A stretch of 28,139 nt of DNA from a virus. Both the position numbers and the translations under genes were made by a program. The stretch lies in the IMG/VR virus record IMGVR_UViG_3300022827_000030, positions 1 to 28,139 of that record; one strand, given 5' to 3'. Positions 15,798-23,394 of this stretch are shown piece after piece. Position 1 is the first letter of the stretch. Each line of letters starts with the position of its first letter. The notes beneath the pieces were generated by a model. That model saw only the letters and a program-made list of their open reading frames with translations, was not told the origin of the DNA and made no database searches.

Positions 15798-18383
15798 TTA
15801 GTTTTTATTATTTCTACCTTTTGCATTCTCTTTTGCAACAGCTAAGTCATTTGCTTGATTATCTCTAGCTAATTTTATTTTTTCTCTTTCAACTTGTAGC
15901 TTTTGTTGAGCTATACTATTTTTAGAGTTTATATCAGACATTTTACTATTGTAATCTTTTTGAGCTTTTGATTGCTGCATAGCTATGTTTTCTAATTCTA
16001 ATATATCTGGTGAACCTGATCCATCTAAATCAACATCTGATGTACCTTCTTTAGATGCTGCGTTTATCATTGCAATCTCTATTTTATTAACACGATCTAA
16101 TTCATTTTGATAATTTTCATTAGCTAATCCTTCAGCAGTTATTCTTGCAGTTTCTTGCATTTGAGCTTGTGCTATTTTACCAGCTTGCTCTTGTTGTTGC
16201 TGTTGAAGTTGTACTTGTTGTTCTTGTTGTTTAAGTTGTTGGTCTCTTAAATCTTTGAAAGTTTTCTTCATCTCTCTCATTGACTTAGTACTATACAATT
16301 CTATTATATCATAAAGTGAGCCACCATTTTGAATAAGAGCTTGAGATAATCCTCTAAGTTCATTAAACATTTGTGTGTCTTCTGGTCTATTAGTTAAGAA
16401 TACTTTTAAATCACGGAATTTTAAATCTGATCCATTCACTTGTACAAATGCAGATTCGCCTTCACTTGTTATGTAAGATAGTGTAGATAGTGGTTTTGAA
16501 CTTTCTATATATAAAGCTGCATCAATTATAGATTGGTATAACTGACCCATCACATACTCATGAGCAACAAAAAGAGGCTCTGTCTGAGTATAACTTTGTT
16601 GCATGGCAGTATTTGTTGCTGTAGCTGTTTCTGATGCAGTTACAGACCCCATACGTTGTTTTGACATACCAATCAATTCCCAACATTCAGCTTTCATTTG
16701 TTGAGCTAATGTATAACGTGATTGTATCTCTTGAGTTCTTGTAAGATCTAAAGATGTAAATTGATTAAATGAACTAGGTCCTTTTAAATTTTCAGGACTA
16801 TCATCAATAAATACTACACCTCTTTCACGAGCTTCCATTTCCCATATATCTAAAGCGTCTGATGCATCCCCATCTTTAGGAATAGGTACATGTCTTAAAG
16901 ACATTAATTGTACTTTACCTACTTCTTTCTCAAGAAGTTTATATAATTGGTTCATACAAACATTATATATAACTTGAAAAGGTTTCATTAAATCTACAAG
17001 AGATTTAGCTTCTGTATTTTTTACTTCATAAGTAGTACCTATAATTGGACAATAGTTTAAAAGCTTATAAGGTTTAACATGATAGATATCTGGTCCAATT
17101 TTAGTTCCTTGATACCATTGATTAATCCATCCCCATTCAAGAGATTGCTGTGAAGGCATATCTCCTGATTTATATTTTTCATCTACTAATGTAGATTGTT
17201 CATTACCTAATTCATCTATGTATATTAACTTACCTATTTTTTTCTTAGATATCCAGTAACTTCTTACAACAACATATTTATATCCAAATGACGAAACATT
17301 ATTATTAAGTCCTAAAAAGTCTTTAAGTCCATCATTATTTTCTTTCATTTCACCTTCTATAATCATACGCTCCTGTAAAACTAAAGGATCATAAGTATCA
17401 TAGTTAATTGAATCAATACCTTCTGCAGCATTAGGATTTCCTAAGTTTGACTCACGAACATTAAGTAATCCAAAATCTTGAGTTGATGTTCTTAAATGAT
17501 CAATCTCTTCTTTTGTAAGATCTGGAAAAACTTCTATAATTTGAGATAGTTCCATAACCTCCACAGTACCAGCAGCATAGGCTCCCTGAGCTCTTCCTGA
17601 TGGATCAGAAATATATTTTCTATCTGGTGTTGTAAGGAACCAAGTATTTTTTGGGTTAGCCACTTCAACATTAAATCCTAATTTAGAGTTGTCTTCATAT
17701 ATATGATAGAATTCTCTAGCAGTTATAAGTAAATCTCTAAAAGCATCCTCACTTTTTTCTTTTAAATTGAAGTCCGCTTTTTGACAGGTTAATACATGAT
17801 TGGCCCACTTTTCAGCAACAGATGTATATGAATCAAGTTCATCTTTTACTTTATCCATTGTAAGTTGATCTAAGTCTTCTATAGAAATTTCTTCTCCAGA
17901 CATAGCAGCTTTTGTCATTATTTGTTGCTTCACTTGACTAATTACATAAGCTTGTAATGTATCTGTTTTAAATTGTAATTCTTGAGCTTGACTATCATCA
18001 TCAAATGCTTTAACTCTAAATGCATCAGGTCTTTTAGATATCTCACCAACTAATTCATTTACAGGAGTTGTTATAATAGAATACATCTTAACATAAGAAG
18101 GTAATGATAAATCTGATGTAAGCATGTCTGTAAAACTCTTAACATCTGGTTCATCTATTAAGAAGTCTTCTCTCCTTAATATACCTTTCATCAAGTCATA
18201 GTTTTTTACAAACGTATCCCTGTTTTTTATATACTCAGCATATGCTTTATTTGCAAAGTAATCCATTGTATTCTTAATCCAACCATCATCTTCCTTTTGT
18301 TTAATAGTTTTAAACTGATCAGGAAATATATTTAGGTAAGCGTTTTCAACGTTGTCTTCTTTTGTGTATCTAATAATTGCCAT
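15798..18383 (-). CDS. Portal protein (861 aa)
   Basis: Position directly after TerL, with start and stop overlapping as TAATG, and the large size both fit the portal, the dodecameric ring through which DNA enters the head. Residues 30-110 are helical with TMDYFANKAYAEYIKNRDTF, followed by the portal-like VNELVGEISKRPDAF. The middle has a stem-type segment (MKAECWELIGMSKQRMGSVT, ASETATATNTAMQQSYTQTE), which is a typical clip/stem region in crAss and P22-type portals. Residues 700-861 are a Gln-rich long helix that would form the inner barrel. Inside it, residues 783-793 read DVDLDGSGSPD, an EF-hand/dockerin-like calcium loop. The start MAIIRYTKEDN is the only good one near the overlap. Confidence 0.85.
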   Translation of the reverse strand: MAIIRYTKEDNVENAYLNIFPDQFKTIKQKEDDGWIKNTMDYFANKAYAEYIKNRDTFVKNYDLMKGILRREDFLIDEPDVKSFTDMLTSDLSLPSYVKMYSIITTPVNELVGEISKRPDAFRVKAFDDDSQAQELQFKTDTLQAYVISQVKQQIMTKAAMSGEEISIEDLDQLTMDKVKDELDSYTSVAEKWANHVLTCQKADFNLKEKSEDAFRDLLITAREFYHIYEDNSKLGFNVEVANPKNTWFLTTPDRKYISDPSGRAQGAYAAGTVEVMELSQIIEVFPDLTKEEIDHLRTSTQDFGLLNVRESNLGNPNAAEGIDSINYDTYDPLVLQERMIIEGEMKENNDGLKDFLGLNNNVSSFGYKYVVVRSYWISKKKIGKLIYIDELGNEQSTLVDEKYKSGDMPSQQSLEWGWINQWYQGTKIGPDIYHVKPYKLLNYCPIIGTTYEVKNTEAKSLVDLMKPFQVIYNVCMNQLYKLLEKEVGKVQLMSLRHVPIPKDGDASDALDIWEMEARERGVVFIDDSPENLKGPSSFNQFTSLDLTRTQEIQSRYTLAQQMKAECWELIGMSKQRMGSVTASETATATNTAMQQSYTQTEPLFVAHEYVMGQLYQSIIDAALYIESSKPLSTLSYITSEGESAFVQVNGSDLKFRDLKVFLTNRPEDTQMFNELRGLSQALIQNGGSLYDIIELYSTKSMREMKKTFKDLRDQQLKQQEQQVQLQQQQQEQAGKIAQAQMQETARITAEGLANENYQNELDRVNKIEIAMINAASKEGTSDVDLDGSGSPDILELENIAMQQSKAQKDYNSKMSDINSKNSIAQQKLQVEREKIKLARDNQANDLAVAKENAKGRNNKN

Positions 18384-20404
18384 TATGAAAAAAGTTTATT
18401 TTTTTTTCTATCAAACATTCCACGGGATTGTGTGAATAGTGTATTTTTTTTATTTTTGTTTTGCATAGCTGTTAATCTAACATCTTGCTTGTCTCCAACT
18501 CTACCCATTATTGGATCCAGTTTCATAGCTAACGCAATTGCTAACTCTGCTGCAATGATACGGTCAAAGTTACCTGTTTCATTGTATTGTATCATTTCTT
18601 CTAATAATAAAGGGTCTAGTATTTTTACCATACCTTTAGTTTGTTTGACTTCTTCACCATCTTCATTAGTTTCACTAATAATAATTTCTTCTGAATATTT
18701 TTTTAAACATCCATGTAAAAAAGTTCTAATCTTTTCTGAAGATCTATGTATTCCATAGTCACGCCTCACTGTAGTATTTGGTACTATTTCTTTTAACCAG
18801 TTAGGTTGTTTTTCTAAATACCTATCATCCCCTTTACTAATCATATAATCTATAAACGATATCTCATCATTTTCACATAATGTTCTAGCGTTATAGTATT
18901 TAATTAAATAACGAGTTTGTTCATCCCAAGTTTCTTTCTTATCAGGACGAGCACAATAGCTTGCAACAAACATATCTTGATATTTTTCACCAGATATAGC
19001 ATGCATTCTTTTATATATGTATATAGATCCTAATGAAGAACTATATGCTGATTTACCTTGTCTATAAGGGTCAACTCCTGCAACATATAAACCATATGGT
19101 GGGTTTTCTACAGGGAATTCATAAATAACTATAGGAGCATCTTTTAGATCTGAATTTTTAAGAGGGAAATTACTTATTGGCATTTTGTCTGTGAACTCAT
19201 GCTTTACACCATCACCATCATCATATAATATAACAGGTGTACCTGTTCTTTCTCTTTCAAGTAATCTATTTTTTTGACGTTTTGCTCCTTCTATATCAAA
19301 GATATTTGTATCTTCATTTAAAAATATATCATCTACCTCTTGAGGGTAATACATTTTTTCTTTTAGATATGCTAGTCTATCACCAGCTTTTTTTAATCTT
19401 TCTAAATTATCAGTAGTTACCTTATCAGCTAATTCCTGATTAGAAACCATCATTGAAACATTATGTAAATCAGAACATTTAGGTTGATCTAAAAAAGCAC
19501 CAAGAGATGATTCTTCTTTAGCTTCCATTCTATATTTATTAGAAATAAATAAACCATGAATACGTTGATTATCTTTTGCATTATTGTATGTTAGAAAATT
19601 AAAGTTTTCTACATCAAACATTAAAGATTTAGCATCATGAAACATTTTCATATCTCCCCCTGTTCCTGTTAGTATAGGACTACAACCCCAACCAAATGGT
19701 GTAGTGAATCCTGGAATAGCTGCTTGTAACCCTCTTAAAAAACTTCCTTTACCAATCTCATCAATAATTAATCTACGAGGTTTAGTTCCTGCAATTACTT
19801 CTTCATTAGCACCTCCATCTAAGTTTCTAATAAGTATTTGACTAAAAGGAATTCTTTCTCCACTTTTAGTTTTAACTCCTAACGTAACTTGCTTTGCCCA
19901 GTTATCTTCAACTCTTTGCCATTTCCAAGCTTTAGGAACAAAGTTTAACCCTTTATCAATCTTATCTGTAATAAGTTTAATATCGGGAGCATTTAATCCT
20001 GCAATAACATTTTGTGAATTCTCATCAAATGTAGCACCTTGAGCAATATAACTTGCTTCTATTACGGATTTAGCAAAACGTCTGATTCCAAGAATTACTA
20101 ATCCTTTTTTTTCTTTCTGTGCTCTATCAATCTCATTAGTTACAAGCCATTCATTATCTCTTAATAAAGGGTTTGCATACTTCTGGTTGATTCTACCGTA
20201 TTCATCAATTGTATCTACTTCTGTATTCCACACATTTAAGTGCCAATATAGAAAAGGGTTTATGTAAACTCCATTCATCATGCACCCATCCATACAGAGT
20301 TCTTTGTGAAAATTATAGAACTCTTTATATTGTTCTGAATCTTCATCTGGAATTCTTTTTTGATTGATGAGCCAATCGCTATAGTCTACATTATGTAATT
20401 TCAT
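18383..20404 (-). CDS. terL: Terminase large subunit, DNA-packaging ATPase/nuclease (673 aa)
   Basis: This motor pumps DNA into the procapsid and cuts it. Residues 106-113 (GIRRFAKS) are the Walker A loop in the terminase variant with basic residues before KS. Residues 211-216 (RLIIDE) are Walker B with D215 and catalytic E216, and TGTGG at 246-250 is the coupling motif. The nuclease part has D445 (AGVDPYRQGKSAYSS), the acidic group E511/D513 (LCENDEISF) and D614 (GNFDRIIAAELAIA), as expected for an RNase-H-fold nuclease. Length is normal for the crAss group. The gene overlaps the 111-aa gene upstream and the portal downstream, in both cases as TAATG, which points to coupled translation. Confidence 0.95.
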   Translation of the reverse strand: MKLHNVDYSDWLINQKRIPDEDSEQYKEFYNFHKELCMDGCMMNGVYINPFLYWHLNVWNTEVDTIDEYGRINQKYANPLLRDNEWLVTNEIDRAQKEKKGLVILGIRRFAKSVIEASYIAQGATFDENSQNVIAGLNAPDIKLITDKIDKGLNFVPKAWKWQRVEDNWAKQVTLGVKTKSGERIPFSQILIRNLDGGANEEVIAGTKPRRLIIDEIGKGSFLRGLQAAIPGFTTPFGWGCSPILTGTGGDMKMFHDAKSLMFDVENFNFLTYNNAKDNQRIHGLFISNKYRMEAKEESSLGAFLDQPKCSDLHNVSMMVSNQELADKVTTDNLERLKKAGDRLAYLKEKMYYPQEVDDIFLNEDTNIFDIEGAKRQKNRLLERERTGTPVILYDDGDGVKHEFTDKMPISNFPLKNSDLKDAPIVIYEFPVENPPYGLYVAGVDPYRQGKSAYSSSLGSIYIYKRMHAISGEKYQDMFVASYCARPDKKETWDEQTRYLIKYYNARTLCENDEISFIDYMISKGDDRYLEKQPNWLKEIVPNTTVRRDYGIHRSSEKIRTFLHGCLKKYSEEIIISETNEDGEEVKQTKGMVKILDPLLLEEMIQYNETGNFDRIIAAELAIALAMKLDPIMGRVGDKQDVRLTAMQNKNKKNTLFTQSRGMFDRKKNKLFS

Positions 20405-20739
20405 TAGTTTCTTCCCTTAATAAAATCTTCTGCCATGCTACCTAACTTAGCACCACCTCTAGTTTCCACTGTCTTTTTCTCTTCTTTTTCACGTAGTTTA
20501 TCTACTTGTTCTAAAAGAGCTAAATAATTTTTCATTGTTTCTTGAACAAATTTACCTTGAGCTTCAATACTAGCAACCACCATTGGTATTGATCCACCAT
20601 TAGCAGTTTGTTTATATTCTATCCTATCTGTTAAATTAGGAAGAGCATTTGCATCAATATATGCTCTCCAGTGAGTTAATTGCTCTTCTGCCCAATCAAG
20701 TTCAGCAGTGACGTATGTAGTTTTTTTTAGTGTTGCCAT
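20404..20739 (-). CDS. Small protein before TerL, terminase small-subunit candidate (111 aa)
   Basis: The protein is helical: residues 12-32 (ELDWAEEQLTHWRAYIDANA), then a Gly-containing break (TANGGSIPM), then a long helix (GKFVQETMKNYLALLEQVDK, LREKEEKK) and a short end RGGAKLGSMAEDFIKGRN. It has no clear helix-turn-helix. Small terminases lie just upstream of TerL and form oligomeric rings through a central coiled coil, so position, size and helix content fit. The stop overlaps the TerL start as TAATG. I have seen this LDWAxxxLxxW...RGGxKL pattern next to crAss TerL genes, but I do not know of a test of its function. Confidence 0.5.
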   Translation of the reverse strand: MATLKKTTYVTAELDWAEEQLTHWRAYIDANALPNLTDRIEYKQTANGGSIPMVVASIEAQGKFVQETMKNYLALLEQVDKLREKEEKKTVETRGGAKLGSMAEDFIKGRN

Positions 20740-20792
20740 TTTGTAGTTTTTCAGTGTTCCAACTATCTTCCCAGTAGATAAATGTTAATTCA

Positions 20793-21077
20793 TTAGTATC
20801 CGAATCCTTCAATATCATTATCAAATATGTTAGTTAGTTTCATACCATCTTTTAATATATCATCTATTTCAGATTCATCATGTGGTACATCTAACTCTAA
20901 TTGCACTTTATAATCTTTAAGTTTAGCATATAATAACTTATCATCGATTCCCCAAAGGTGTCTTATATCAATTTCATCTAAGCAAGTAGCTAAATGCTTA
21001 CCCATATTATATTGAGGATAAGATTTTTTTAAATCTCCTAAGAGTTTTTGTATCTTACAATAGTAATTATTACCCAT
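20793..21077 (-). CDS. Conserved small phage protein (94 aa)
   Basis: The protein reads SYPQYNMGKHLATCLDEIDI, RHLWGIDDKLLYAKLKDY and ESEIDDILKDGMKL. The pattern (N-x-G-K/R-H-ATxLDE, LWGI-D-K, DD-I-x-DGM-L) is one I have seen in small proteins upstream of the packaging genes of Bacteroidota phages. It is soluble and helical with no signal or membrane segment. The start is one base after the previous stop, and a 53-base gap separates it from the terminase-small candidate. Function unknown; a packaging or late-regulation partner is possible. Confidence 0.6.
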   Translation of the reverse strand: MGNNYYCKIQKLLGDLKKSYPQYNMGKHLATCLDEIDIRHLWGIDDKLLYAKLKDYKVQLELDVPHDESEIDDILKDGMKLTNIFDNDIEGFGY

Positions 21078-21078
21078 T

Positions 21079-21363
21079 TTAAATTAGATCATTTATGTCT
21101 TCATCAGACAAAAGTTTATTGGTTTCTTTGTTACTTGTTTGAAAATCTTCTTCAGTTATTAAATATTCATCGAATTCTTCTTCCTCTTCCTCTTCTTCAT
21201 CTATATAATATTCAGGCTTCACTGTAATTTTTATAACATCGTTCTTTTTCTTATAACAATAATCTCCTTCAATATCTATGTAATCCGCACCTTCTTCATA
21301 TAAAGCTTTAAGTATTTCCATTAAAGATGAAATTGACACTTTACTTAGTCTTGGGGTTTTCAT
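21079..21363 (-). CDS. Acidic small protein (94 aa)
   Basis: I choose the start at 21363 (MKTPRLSKVSISSLMEILKA). A longer frame to 21486 would overlap the zinc-ribbon gene by almost 150 bases and begins with sequence unlike a protein family. From 21363 the overlap is 23 bases. The body has LYEEGADYIDIEGDYCYKKK, then eight glutamates in a row and an acidic tail (SNKETNKLLSDEDINDLI). An acidic partner for a basic DNA-binding protein, such as the IHF-like protein next to it, is conceivable but not shown. Confidence 0.6.
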   Translation of the reverse strand: MKTPRLSKVSISSLMEILKALYEEGADYIDIEGDYCYKKKNDVIKITVKPEYYIDEEEEEEEEFDEYLITEEDFQTSNKETNKLLSDEDINDLI

Positions 21364-21637
21364 ATTCTTTATATTTGTTTTCTTGCTCTTCAGATAGCAC
21401 TTTTGACCAACTGTTAATAGGGCAGGAACATGATAAACATTTTGTTTTTGCTGATAGTGTACATCCGCAAGCAATACAATGATCATCTTTTCTAACTGTA
21501 CTATGATACATTGAGTGATTCTTACATGATTTACATATAGCTAGTCTTTCGTTACTAACTTCTATAATCTTATCTTTTAACTTCTCAGGAGGAAATAGGT
21601 TATTTCTCCACCCTTCATACACTTCACTTATCTTCAT
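21341..21637 (-). CDS. Zinc-ribbon protein (98 aa)
   Basis: The N-terminal 30 residues are helical (GWRNNLFPPEKLKDKIIEVS). Eight cysteines then follow: C35 and C38 (AICKSCKNH), C54, C57 and C59 (CIACGC), C67, C70 and C72 (CLSCSC), with SxxKTKC between them and a closing CPINSWSKV. The pattern RLxICxxC...CxxCGCxLxxKTK...CPxxxW is a small zinc-ribbon family common in phages and predicted to bind two zinc ions. It overlaps the IHF-like gene by 14 bases and so is translationally linked to it. Binding to nucleic acid or to host RNA polymerase is possible; no function is proven to my knowledge. Confidence 0.65.
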   Translation of the reverse strand: MKISEVYEGWRNNLFPPEKLKDKIIEVSNERLAICKSCKNHSMYHSTVRKDDHCIACGCTLSAKTKCLSCSCPINSWSKVLSEEQENKYKEYENPKTK

Positions 21638-21977
21638 CTATTTTTGGTTTTAGTGAATTTAATGTTAAGCTATTTGCACTAATTTTACTTTTTATAAAAT
21701 CTGCTTTATTACTAGTGATTTCATCTTTCTCTAACATTGCATTGTAGCTTATCTGTATGTCAGTTAGCTTTCGTATCTTAGTTTTTGCTTTCTTCTGGTT
21801 AAACAAGAATTTACCAAATCCAGAGATCTCTACACTATTGTTAGTCTTTAATGCTTCGTGTGCACTATCAAACTGATGTGTTATCACTTGACTCAATACC
21901 TTCTCTGATATCACTAGTTTTGTTGACATTTTCCTCAATAACTGATCCTTCAATGTCAATTTCTTCACTTTCATCAT
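21624..21977 (-). CDS. IHF/HU-family DNA-bending protein (117 aa)
   Basis: Residues 8-45 form the two HU helices (LKDQLLRKMSTKLVISEKVL, HQFDSAHEAL). Residues 49-57 carry VEISGFGKF, the conserved turn and strand of the HU/IHF family, followed by a basic arm (NQKKAKTKIRK). The C-terminus is about 20 residues longer than in bacterial HU. IHF-like genes are a known feature of crAss-like phages, and this one sits at the promoter-proximal end of the late module as there. I keep the start at 21977 because helix 1 (LTLKDQLLRKM) is needed for the fold, even though it overlaps the upstream gene by 110 bases; 21929 is the alternative. The role is likely architecture of DNA in replication, transcription or packaging. 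Confidence 0.85.
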   Translation of the reverse strand: MMKVKKLTLKDQLLRKMSTKLVISEKVLSQVITHQFDSAHEALKTNNSVEISGFGKFLFNQKKAKTKIRKLTDIQISYNAMLEKDEITSNKADFIKSKISANSLTLNSLKPKIDEDK

Positions 21978-22326
21978 TGTGCACTATCTTTATAACTAAG
22001 TTTAAATTTTTTTTGAAATCTAAGACAATTATAGGATTCACCTTTATCTTACCTGATTTTTTTATAAACAATCCAATTTTCTTAAGACTACATATCAAGT
22101 TACTAATTGTAGCTGATGTTGTTTTGTACTTCTCACAAAACTCAGCTCTTCTGTTAGCATAAGATATTGTTCCATTCACTGCAGTGTAAGCTACTAATTC
22201 AACTTCTCTTTTAGTAAGACCAAGATTATTGATTACTGATAGGATAGAATAATATTTCTCAGCAATTGCATACTCATCATCTAATACCTTCTGTAGAGTT
22301 TGAACAACTATTTTTCTATTTTCCAT
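21868..22326 (-). CDS. Winged-helix DNA-binding protein, first gene of the leftward module (152 aa)
   Basis: Residues 36-60 (LGLTKREVELVAYTAVNGTI) and 69-90 (TTSATISNLICSLKKIGLFI) make a MarR-like winged helix: a positioning helix, a recognition helix with TSxATISN, and the wing KKSGKIKVNP. The end is acidic. A protein with this pattern precedes the IHF-like gene in crAss relatives, as far as I recall. As first gene after the divergent control region, 23 bases from a TAnnTTTG box, it may regulate early-to-late switching or bind the origin. It overlaps the IHF-like gene by 110 bases, which is unusually long. Confidence 0.65.
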   Translation of the reverse strand: MENRKIVVQTLQKVLDDEYAIAEKYYSILSVINNLGLTKREVELVAYTAVNGTISYANRRAEFCEKYKTTSATISNLICSLKKIGLFIKKSGKIKVNPIIVLDFKKNLNLVIKIVHNDESEEIDIEGSVIEENVNKTSDIREGIESSDNTSV

Positions 22327-22348
22327 GATTTAGTTATATTATACTTAG

Positions 22349-22356
22349 CAAATATA
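22349..22356 (-). promoter_or_regulatory. Bacteroidota-type -7 box for the leftward genes
   Basis: The minus strand reads TATATTTG, an exact match to the Bacteroidota sigma-AB -7 consensus TAnnTTTG. It ends 23 bases before the ATG at 22326, giving a leader of about 15 bases. A clear TTTG at -33 is not seen at the usual spacing. Confidence 0.45.
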
Positions 22357-22551
22357 CAACAAAAAACAACATAACCTAATCACCTTTCATTATCCAATGC
22401 TATATTATGTAATAACATTAATGATTTACTAGTCACTGCATGTGTATAATCTATTATTAATTAACCCACCCACCCGCCAAAGGTAAATTAAATTTTTTAA
22501 TATTTATCACAATTTTTAAAAACTTTTTTTTCAAAAATATTTTCATCATCA

Positions 22552-22626
22552 TATGCGTACTTGGTGAGTCCCCTCCCATTCAAGACCCCACGCATAAATT
22601 GCAGAGTGGGGGATACTCCCATCACC
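22552..22626 (+). promoter_or_regulatory. Foldable leader with alternative hairpins before the first rightward gene
   Basis: GGTGA (22563-22567) can pair with TCACC (22622-22626) and enclose a hairpin CCCCAC (22586-22591)/GTGGGG (22606-22611). A competing stem, TATGCGT (22552-22558)/ACGCATA (22590-22596), uses part of the same bases, so the two folds exclude each other. It ends 29 bases before the ATG. The two-state layout resembles a regulated leader, though the ligand or factor, if any, is unknown. Confidence 0.45.
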
Positions 22627-22655
22627 TTGCAATCAACATCTAAAAACATAAAAAG

Positions 22656-23045
22656 ATGGCAGTAGAATTTATTACTTACGAACAGACAGAGAGAACTGAA
22701 TTAGGAACAGTAGCTGAGGTTACAGGAACAGGGGGAAAGATTGCATTAATACCAACAAACTTTAGCAACACTGACAAGCGTGTTGTTCTTATCCTTAAGA
22801 AACTTGACGGAACATCCGCACAAGTAGTTTGTTCATCGAAGGTATCACAAGGCTTACGCTCTAAGGAGATTAGCCTTAGTATGATACAAGGGTTTAACAT
22901 CTGTGAAAACATCACTCCTGATGGAGAGATGATTAACATTGTTACAATGCCAAGTGGTGGTGGACTAATTGAGTTCGCTGTTAACGATAAAGCAGTAGCT
23001 TATCAAGCACCTACTTTTGACCCTGCTGAATTAGTAGCATTTTAA
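22656..23045 (+). CDS. Unknown, probably abundant beta-rich protein, first rightward gene (129 aa)
   Basis: The gene stands alone: foldable leader before it, perfect terminator 8 bases after its stop. It has no signal peptide, membrane segment or Cys motif. The pattern is beta-rich with two blocks, ELGTVAEVTGTGGKIALIPT and KRVVLILKKLDGTSAQVVCS, a helix (RSKEISLSMIQGF) and an acidic-hydrophobic end (APTFDPAELVAF). G+C and codon use (CGT, CTT, AAC, ATC) are higher and more biased than in other early genes, like the capsid gene. I infer a highly expressed early protein, perhaps binding single-stranded DNA or host RNA polymerase; neither is shown. The A-rich start context AAAAACATAAAAAG is typical of Bacteroidota. 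Confidence 0.7.
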   Translation: MAVEFITYEQTERTELGTVAEVTGTGGKIALIPTNFSNTDKRVVLILKKLDGTSAQVVCSSKVSQGLRSKEISLSMIQGFNICENITPDGEMINIVTMPSGGGLIEFAVNDKAVAYQAPTFDPAELVAF

Positions 23046-23052
23046 TATGATT

Positions 23053-23074
23053 GGGGAGTTAACACTCCCCTTTT
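23053..23074 (+). terminator. Perfect intrinsic terminator after the first rightward gene
   Basis: GGGGAGT (23053-23059), loop TAAC, ACTCCCC (23064-23070), then TTTT (23071-23074). Seven uninterrupted pairs with a four-base loop, 8 bases after the stop codon. It should end most transcripts from the 22656 gene and make that gene monocistronic. Confidence 0.88.
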
Positions 23075-23187
23075 ATATATAGGGTGGGATTGATAAAATA
23101 GGGTTGGGCTTATAAACGCTGTGCTTATAACCTTTTGCAGGTGTATATAGTAAGGAGAACAGTTGTTTTTTTGTAAGAACAGTGTGT

Positions 23188-23236
23188 GTTATAAGATGGA
23201 AGTATTCCACTAAAGGGTGTTTCACCTTCTTATAAC
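23188..23236 (+). repeat. Inverted repeat with inner hairpin (12-bp stem, one mismatch)
   Basis: GTTATAAGATGG (23188-23199) pairs with CCTTCTTATAAC (23225-23236) at 11 of 12 positions. The loop can form CACT-AAAG-GGTG. GTTATAAG can instead pair with CTTATAAC at 23124-23131, so alternative folds exist. No T run follows directly. It may be an operator or an RNA switch. Confidence 0.45.
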
Positions 23237-23307
23237 TATAGGAAGAATTGCTCTTCTTTAATAAATATATATAGCAATAACTATTTCTCTCTCCCATATT
23301 CTTTAAC

Positions 23308-23335
23308 TTTGTGCATACGTGTATTATTATCTTTG
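23308..23335 (+). promoter_or_regulatory. Bacteroidota-type promoter candidate for the early cluster
   Basis: TTTG (23308-23311) and TATCTTTG (23328-23335) are separated by 16 bases, close to the usual TTTG-N(17-23)-TAnnTTTG arrangement. The first box is itself part of TAACTTTG, a second match to the -7 consensus. The start site would be near 23342, about 50 bases before the next ATG. Confidence 0.45.
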
Positions 23336-23394
23336 GAGATATATGGGGAGTTTAAGAATTACATTAATAAGACATATAACTAAAACATAATATC

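Larger units (their letters stand above)
22327..22655. promoter_or_regulatory. Divergent control region between late and early modules
   Basis: This 329-base stretch has no credible gene. Leftward, a TATATTTG box (22349-22356, minus strand) serves the late genes. The middle is very AT-rich (T8 near 22524-22531) with one C-rich patch (CCCACCCACCCGCC, near 22465-22478). The rightward 100 bases are GC-rich and foldable and form the leader of the first early gene. The layout suits a promoter region and possibly an origin; I see no iterons inside it. Confidence 0.6.
23046..23394. other. Intergenic region with terminator, repeats, hairpins and a promoter candidate
   Basis: No credible gene in 349 bases. 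It holds the terminator at 23053-23074, four CTTATAA-type elements (23108-23115, 23123-23131, 23188-23195 inverted, 23229-23236), two GAACAGT repeats 20 bases apart (23157, 23177), a 5-bp hairpin GAAGA/TCTTC (23242-23256) and a promoter-like pair at 23308-23335. A 74-codon frame on the other strand overlaps all of this and looks fortuitous. Confidence 0.6.

Noticed and set aside
1-22326. TAG-to-glutamine recoding in the late genes
   Set aside because: All late genes reach normal family length without in-frame TAG, so the standard code explains them. The stop-codon bias is reported separately.
23073-23297. 74-codon frame on the minus strand
   Set aside because: It covers the terminator, the repeat elements and the hairpins, points against the neighbouring genes, and its translation has no recognisable motif.
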